A stretch of DNA of 36,869 bases from Elusimicrobiota bacterium (GTDB lineage: Bacteria > CG03 > SLGR01), in the NCBI GenBank assembly GCA_012511615.1, contig JAAZFS010000176.1:1-36869 (forward strand), read 5' to 3'. Positions 33,759-36,869 of the stretch are shown here, piece after piece (position 1 is the first letter of the stretch; each line of letters starts with the position of its first letter). Under the pieces are notes generated by a model. It was given only the letters and a program-made list of their open reading frames with translations, was not told where the DNA came from and did not search any database. The position numbers and the translations under genes were made by a program.

Positions 33759-34823
33759 ATGAAAAACATTCTAGAAAAATACAATTATCCAGAAGACGAA
33801 ATTGCTCCTCTTATAGACCGCTATCGTAGAGGTGAGTTTCAGCCATCAGATAATGTTTTAAAAGCAAAAGTAGAGGCACCAGCAGACGATGCTTTTGGGA
33901 GCCTGCCCCCGGAGGGTAGCCCTGAAAGAGCCCGGCTTTACTCCATAGGGATGGAGGCAATTGAGAAAGGTCAGCTGGCCCTAGTAATTCTTAACGGTGG
34001 GATGGCGACCCGTTTTGGAGGACTTGTAAAAGGAATCGTAGAAGTTTTTGACGGGATGAGTTTTCTGGAGTTAAAAATCCGGACGGCCATGAGAATTTCC
34101 GACAAAATAAGTTTTTACATAATGAATTCCTTTTCTACAGAAGAGGGTACTAAAAAACACTTTGAGGAAAAGAATTATTTTGGAATTCCTGAAAGAATAA
34201 AAATGTTCAACCAGTTTATTGCACCAAGGATAAACGAGAAAGGCGAATTTTTCAGACAGGGCGATCCAACCAAGGGTTATTATGGCCCCGGTCATGGGGA
34301 TTTTCCCTATGCTTTCAAGGAAAGTGGCGAACTAAAGAATTTTGAAGATGCGGGTGGTAAATATATTTTCTTCTCTAATGTTGATAATCTTGGGGCCCTG
34401 CCCATTCCAGAAATACTGGGTTATCACATAGAGTCAGGTGCTGAATTAACTGCTGAAGAAGCAGAAAAAGCTCCAGGAGACGAAGGCGGTGCTCCGGCTC
34501 TGGTGGATGGTCGCCTTCAGCTGGTAGAGGGTTTTGCTTTTCCGGAAGGCTTTGACACGTCGAAAATACCAGTCTTTAACTGTAATTCCTACTGGGTAAA
34601 TTCTGAAGCGCTAAGGAAAAATTTTGATTTACCCTGGTATATAGTTGAAAAAGAGGCGGATTCAGAAAAAGTAATCCAGTTTGAGCATATTGCAGGTGAT
34701 TTAACAATCTTTTTAGAATCTGCCTTTCTTAGGGTTTCTCGGGACGAGCGTTTCTTTCCCGTCAAGCGTCCAGAGGACCTGGAAAATAGCAGAGAAGCCT
34801 TAAGAAAACTTACCGGATACTAA
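33759..34823 (+). CDS. UDPGP-family nucleotidyltransferase (UDP-glucose or UDP-GlcNAc pyrophosphorylase type)
   Basis: 354 residues of the eukaryote-like UGPase/UAP family, not the bacterial GalU family. The nucleotide-binding loop is VILNGGMATRFGGLVKG near 77-92, with the conserved Lys. YIFFSNVDNLGAL near 203 is the family's uridine/metal motif. GGAPALVDGRLQLVEGF near 246 and FNCNSYWV near 273 match the later substrate region. It would join UTP to a hexose-1-phosphate. No GlmU is in the window and the GlcN-1-P acetyltransferase is stand-alone, so N-acetylglucosamine-1-phosphate is a plausible substrate; glucose-1-phosphate is the alternative. AAGGAG lies upstream. Confidence 0.8.
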   Translation: MKNILEKYNYPEDEIAPLIDRYRRGEFQPSDNVLKAKVEAPADDAFGSLPPEGSPERARLYSIGMEAIEKGQLALVILNGGMATRFGGLVKGIVEVFDGMSFLELKIRTAMRISDKISFYIMNSFSTEEGTKKHFEEKNYFGIPERIKMFNQFIAPRINEKGEFFRQGDPTKGYYGPGHGDFPYAFKESGELKNFEDAGGKYIFFSNVDNLGALPIPEILGYHIESGAELTAEEAEKAPGDEGGAPALVDGRLQLVEGFAFPEGFDTSKIPVFNCNSYWVNSEALRKNFDLPWYIVEKEADSEKVIQFEHIAGDLTIFLESAFLRVSRDERFFPVKRPEDLENSREALRKLTGY

Positions 34824-34836
34824 GTCTGGCCCTTAC

Positions 34837-35736
34837 TTGAAAAGAGTCGTCATATCCATGGGAGATCCCAGGGGGATCGGCCCTGAGATCATATACAAAT
34901 CACTCTCTGAATTGCCTGATGAAAACATAGAAATTTCTATAGTAGGAGACGAGAAGCTTCTTAAGGCGGAAGCAGATCGCCAAGACTTTAACAGCTCCCA
35001 AGTGAAATTATATGATCCTGGTAGTGGGGATGGTCCGGGTGAGGCCTCAATTAGATATATTGATCAAGCCCTCCAACTTATTGAAAACTATCCCGGTTCG
35101 ACTTTCCTTACAGCTCCTGTTGAAAAAAAAGCCGTGGCAGAATACATTCCAAATTTCACTGGTCACACAGGCTATCTCGCAGAAAAAGCTCAGAATGCCT
35201 TTACCGTAATGAGCTTTATAAGTCCAAAAATGAAGATGTCTCTTTTAACTGAGCATCTTCCCTTGAAAGAAGTCCCCAAAACTATTGATAAGGATATGAT
35301 TATCAATCATATCGATGTCGTAAGAAAAGATTTAAAAAAATATTTTAAGATATTTTCGCCAAGGTTTGTCCTGGCATCTTTGAATCCTCATGCAGGTGAA
35401 TCGGGCCTTTTGGGATGGGAAGAGGAAGAAAATTTTATTCCGGCCGTAAAAGACTTGAAGAAAAATGGGGTAAATGTTGATGGACCTTTTTCGGCTGATT
35501 ATGCCCTCCGGGCCGCCTTAGACGGAAAATATGATTTTATTCTGTCGCCCTATCATGACCAACTGCTTCCAGCATTTAAAGTTCTTTTGGCCCCTTCAGT
35601 AAATATGACCTTGGGGCTTGGTTATCCGAGAGTTTCTCCAGATCATGGGCCTGCTATTGACCTCAAAGAAGGGCCTGCCGATTATTCTTCAATGAAAGCA
35701 GCCCTAGAACTTGCAGTTCATCTTGCTGATGGCTAG
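34837..35736 (+). CDS. pdxA: 4-hydroxythreonine-4-phosphate dehydrogenase
   Basis: NAD- and metal-dependent dehydrogenase of the DXP-dependent vitamin B6 pathway. MGDPRGIGPEI near 8-18 is the family opening. Metal-binding histidines appear in FTGHTGYLAEK near 108, NPHAGESGLLGWEEE near 185 and SPYHDQLLPAFK near 232. The start is a TTG giving MKRVVISMGDP; no in-frame ATG lies upstream, and the ATG inside the motif is too late. No clear ribosome site. At 299 residues it is a little shorter than the usual 320-330. It overlaps ksgA by 8 bases; the pdxA-ksgA neighbourhood is familiar in other bacteria. Confidence 0.93.
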   Translation: MKRVVISMGDPRGIGPEIIYKSLSELPDENIEISIVGDEKLLKAEADRQDFNSSQVKLYDPGSGDGPGEASIRYIDQALQLIENYPGSTFLTAPVEKKAVAEYIPNFTGHTGYLAEKAQNAFTVMSFISPKMKMSLLTEHLPLKEVPKTIDKDMIINHIDVVRKDLKKYFKIFSPRFVLASLNPHAGESGLLGWEEEENFIPAVKDLKKNGVNVDGPFSADYALRAALDGKYDFILSPYHDQLLPAFKVLLAPSVNMTLGLGYPRVSPDHGPAIDLKEGPADYSSMKAALELAVHLADG

Positions 35737-36493
35737 AAAACTCGGTCAGCATTTTCTCATAAATCCCGATACCAGTCGAAGAATTGCTGATCTTCTTTCA
35801 CTAGAGCCCAGCGAAAAGGTTTTGGAAATCGGCCCTGGTAGAGGTGCTTTAACGGACTTTCTTCTTGATGAAGATATTTATCTTACTGCAGTAGAATTGG
35901 ATAAATATTTTGCAGATAAAATTCAGGAAAAATATGGGGATAAAGTTAGGGTAATAAATGAAGATTTTTTAAAAATCAATCTTGCAGATTTTTCACCAGA
36001 GAAAATTTGCGGAAATCTTCCCTATCAAATTACTGGGCCTATACTAGAGAAAGTACTTACAGATCCTTACCCTTGGACTAGGGCGGTTTTTATGATACCA
36101 GATGCAGTAGCCCGACGAGCAACAGCCGCTCCCGGTGATTCAGATTATTCAGCCATATCGGTAATGACTGGAGGTGGTTTTAGCGTAAATTATGCCTTCA
36201 GTGTTCCGCCAGAAGACTTTGATCCACCTCCAAAAATAGAATCTGGAGTAATAGTAGTGATAAGAGAGTCCGGCCCAGAGGATGAAAAATTTTATCATTT
36301 TACTCGGGCCGCTTTCTCGCGCAGAAGAAAAAAACTAAGGAATTCACTTTCCATATCGCTTGAGCTTTCTAAGGATGCGGTTGAGGCTGTTTTGAAAGAC
36401 TGCTCTATCGACGGCAATCTCCGGCCTCAGGACCTATCTTTTAAGGAGTACAAAAGGCTCTTTACGGGGTTTGTCAAAAATAAGCTATTTTGA
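35729..36493 (+). CDS. ksgA: 16S rRNA (adenine(1518)-N(6)/adenine(1519)-N(6))-dimethyltransferase
   Basis: Dimethylates two adjacent adenines in the 3'-terminal hairpin of 16S rRNA during small-subunit maturation. The N-terminal MARKLGQHFLINPD is the family start, so I begin at ATG 35729 instead of an in-frame TTG at 35711. SAM-binding VLEIGPGRGALTDFLL near 32-47, the catalytic NLPYQITGPIL near 95 and the C-terminal FSRRRKKLRNSL near 193 are clear. About 254 residues, complete. The end of the gene contains the -35 box of the next promoter. Confidence 0.95.
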   Translation: MARKLGQHFLINPDTSRRIADLLSLEPSEKVLEIGPGRGALTDFLLDEDIYLTAVELDKYFADKIQEKYGDKVRVINEDFLKINLADFSPEKICGNLPYQITGPILEKVLTDPYPWTRAVFMIPDAVARRATAAPGDSDYSAISVMTGGGFSVNYAFSVPPEDFDPPPKIESGVIVVIRESGPEDEKFYHFTRAAFSRRRKKLRNSLSISLELSKDAVEAVLKDCSIDGNLRPQDLSFKEYKRLFTGFVKNKLF

Positions 36494-36499
36494 TATAAT
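36471..36499 (+). promoter_or_regulatory. Near-consensus sigma-70 promoter of the HAMP-like gene
   Basis: TTGTCA (36471-36476), exactly 17 bases, then TATAAT (36494-36499). This is the best promoter match in the window. The -35 lies inside the last codons of ksgA and the -10 just overlaps its end. Transcription would start near 36506, leaving a leader of about 54 bases. Confidence 0.6.
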
Positions 36500-36517
36500 T
36501 AATTTATTAAAACCTTT

Positions 36518-36540
36518 CCGGTTTAAGTTCCCTAAAGCGG
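36518..36540 (+). promoter_or_regulatory. Stem-loop in the 5' leader of the HAMP-like gene
   Basis: CCGGTTTA (36518-36525) pairs with TAAAGCGG (36533-36540), seven of eight pairs with one G-G mismatch, closing a 7-base loop AGTTCCC. It lies between the promoter and the strong ribosome site AAGGAGG (36548-36554). No U-tract follows, so it is more likely a leader structure than a terminator. I do not recognise it as a known riboswitch. Confidence 0.4.
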
Positions 36541-36559
36541 AGTTCTCAAGGAGGAGTAA

Positions 36560-36869
36560 ATGCAAGAACGAAGAAGCCAGAAGATTGTCAACAAAAATTT
36601 CCAACGCAGGATCCTTAAGATTATTGTTATTAGTATTATAGCCTCAACTTTAGTCTCTCTTGCCTTATTTTATATCGCACTGAGGGTTAAAACCCAGCAG
36701 GCCGCTTTTTCTGGCTACACAGCCGAGCGTCTGGCTGAGCTCTTTGCCTGGTTGAATGTTGCCCTACCCTTGATAAGTCTGCTCTTGATAGTACTTGCCG
36801 TTTTTATTGGAAGACATATCTCCTTTAAGGTTGCTGGCCCTCTCTATGCTCTTGAGAAACAGCTAGGAA
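36560..36869 (+). CDS. HAMP-like membrane protein, 5' part only
   Basis: The first 103 residues of a gene that runs off the window. After the basic start MQERRSQKIVNKNFQRRILK come two hydrophobic segments, IIVISIIASTLVSLALFYIAL (about 21-41) and LNVALPLISLLLIVLAVFIG (about 65-85). GRHISFKVAGPLYALEKQL follows, which matches the opening of HAMP linkers in short membrane proteins and chemotaxis-like signal transducers. AAGGAGG five bases before the ATG is an excellent ribosome site. What follows the HAMP segment is unknown, so it could be a short HAMP-only protein, a chemoreceptor, a kinase or a cyclase. Confidence 0.75.
   Translation, partial: MQERRSQKIVNKNFQRRILKIIVISIIASTLVSLALFYIALRVKTQQAAFSGYTAERLAELFAWLNVALPLISLLLIVLAVFIGRHISFKVAGPLYALEKQLG

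Noticed and set aside
1..36869. Mobile elements, CRISPR arrays, prophage or defence genes
   Set aside because: I found no transposase, integrase, repeat-spacer pattern, tRNA or defence-type gene; nearly all sequence is accounted for by housekeeping genes.

Overview
This 36.9 kb window is a dense, almost gap-free stretch of bacterial core-metabolism genes. It looks like a diderm (Gram-negative) bacterium, probably from an uncultivated lineage. Supporting signs are an outer-membrane beta-barrel, a TolQ/TolR/TonB-type energy module, two periplasmic parvulin-type chaperones and meso-diaminopimelate synthesis. The mix of DapL-type lysine synthesis, archaeal-type ApgM phosphoglycerate mutase, GatCAB indirect tRNA amidation and a split GlmU-like route is common in deep-branching candidate phyla (Omnitrophota- or Elusimicrobiota-like). 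That placement is inference from gene content, not a phylogeny. I see no tRNA, rRNA, CRISPR array, insertion sequence or phage gene. No gene-free stretch exceeds 300 bases; the largest is about 160 bp.

Layout. (1) Bases 1-9689, plus strand: tail of an upstream gene (possibly argH), then lysA-dapF-dapA-dapB-FAH-family hydrolase-dapL-folK-small membrane protein-gatC-gatA-gatB. Most neighbours overlap by a few bases, so this is one transcription unit joining lysine/meso-DAP synthesis, a folate step and the Asp/Glu-tRNA amidotransferase. (2) Bases 14657-9780, minus strand: a stand-alone GlmU-like acetyltransferase, glmM, glmS and a degenerate HD-domain protein. The first three supply glucosamine phosphates for the cell wall and LPS. 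This unit meets gatB tail to tail over a 90-base gap holding a 9-bp stem. (3) Bases 14818-15828, plus: a lone radical SAM gene with its own promoter in the divergent gap. (4) Bases 15888-31852, plus: panB-panC-nadA-nadB-uvrA-TPR protein-beta-barrel-tolQ/exbB-tolR/exbD-tonB-IMPase-trxB-apgM, starting at a good sigma-70 promoter. (5) Bases 31909-36493, plus: a parvulin lipoprotein, a SurA-like chaperone, a UDPGP-family nucleotidyltransferase, pdxA and ksgA. (6) From 36560, plus: the start of a HAMP-like membrane protein behind a near-consensus promoter and a leader with a stem-loop.

How the genes fit together. The DAP and hexosamine genes feed peptidoglycan. The UDPGP-family enzyme may complete UDP-GlcNAc synthesis that the stand-alone acetyltransferase leaves unfinished. 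The large TPR protein, the beta-barrel and the TolQ/TolR/TonB trio form a contiguous cell-envelope module and are the best candidate here for a less-described system. The two parvulin chaperones would serve such outer-membrane proteins.

Most notable anomalies: glmS encodes Ser where the family has the N-terminal catalytic Cys. The radical SAM gene seems to lose its last two cysteines to a one-base frame change. GlmU functions appear split. PanC has an altered HxGH motif.
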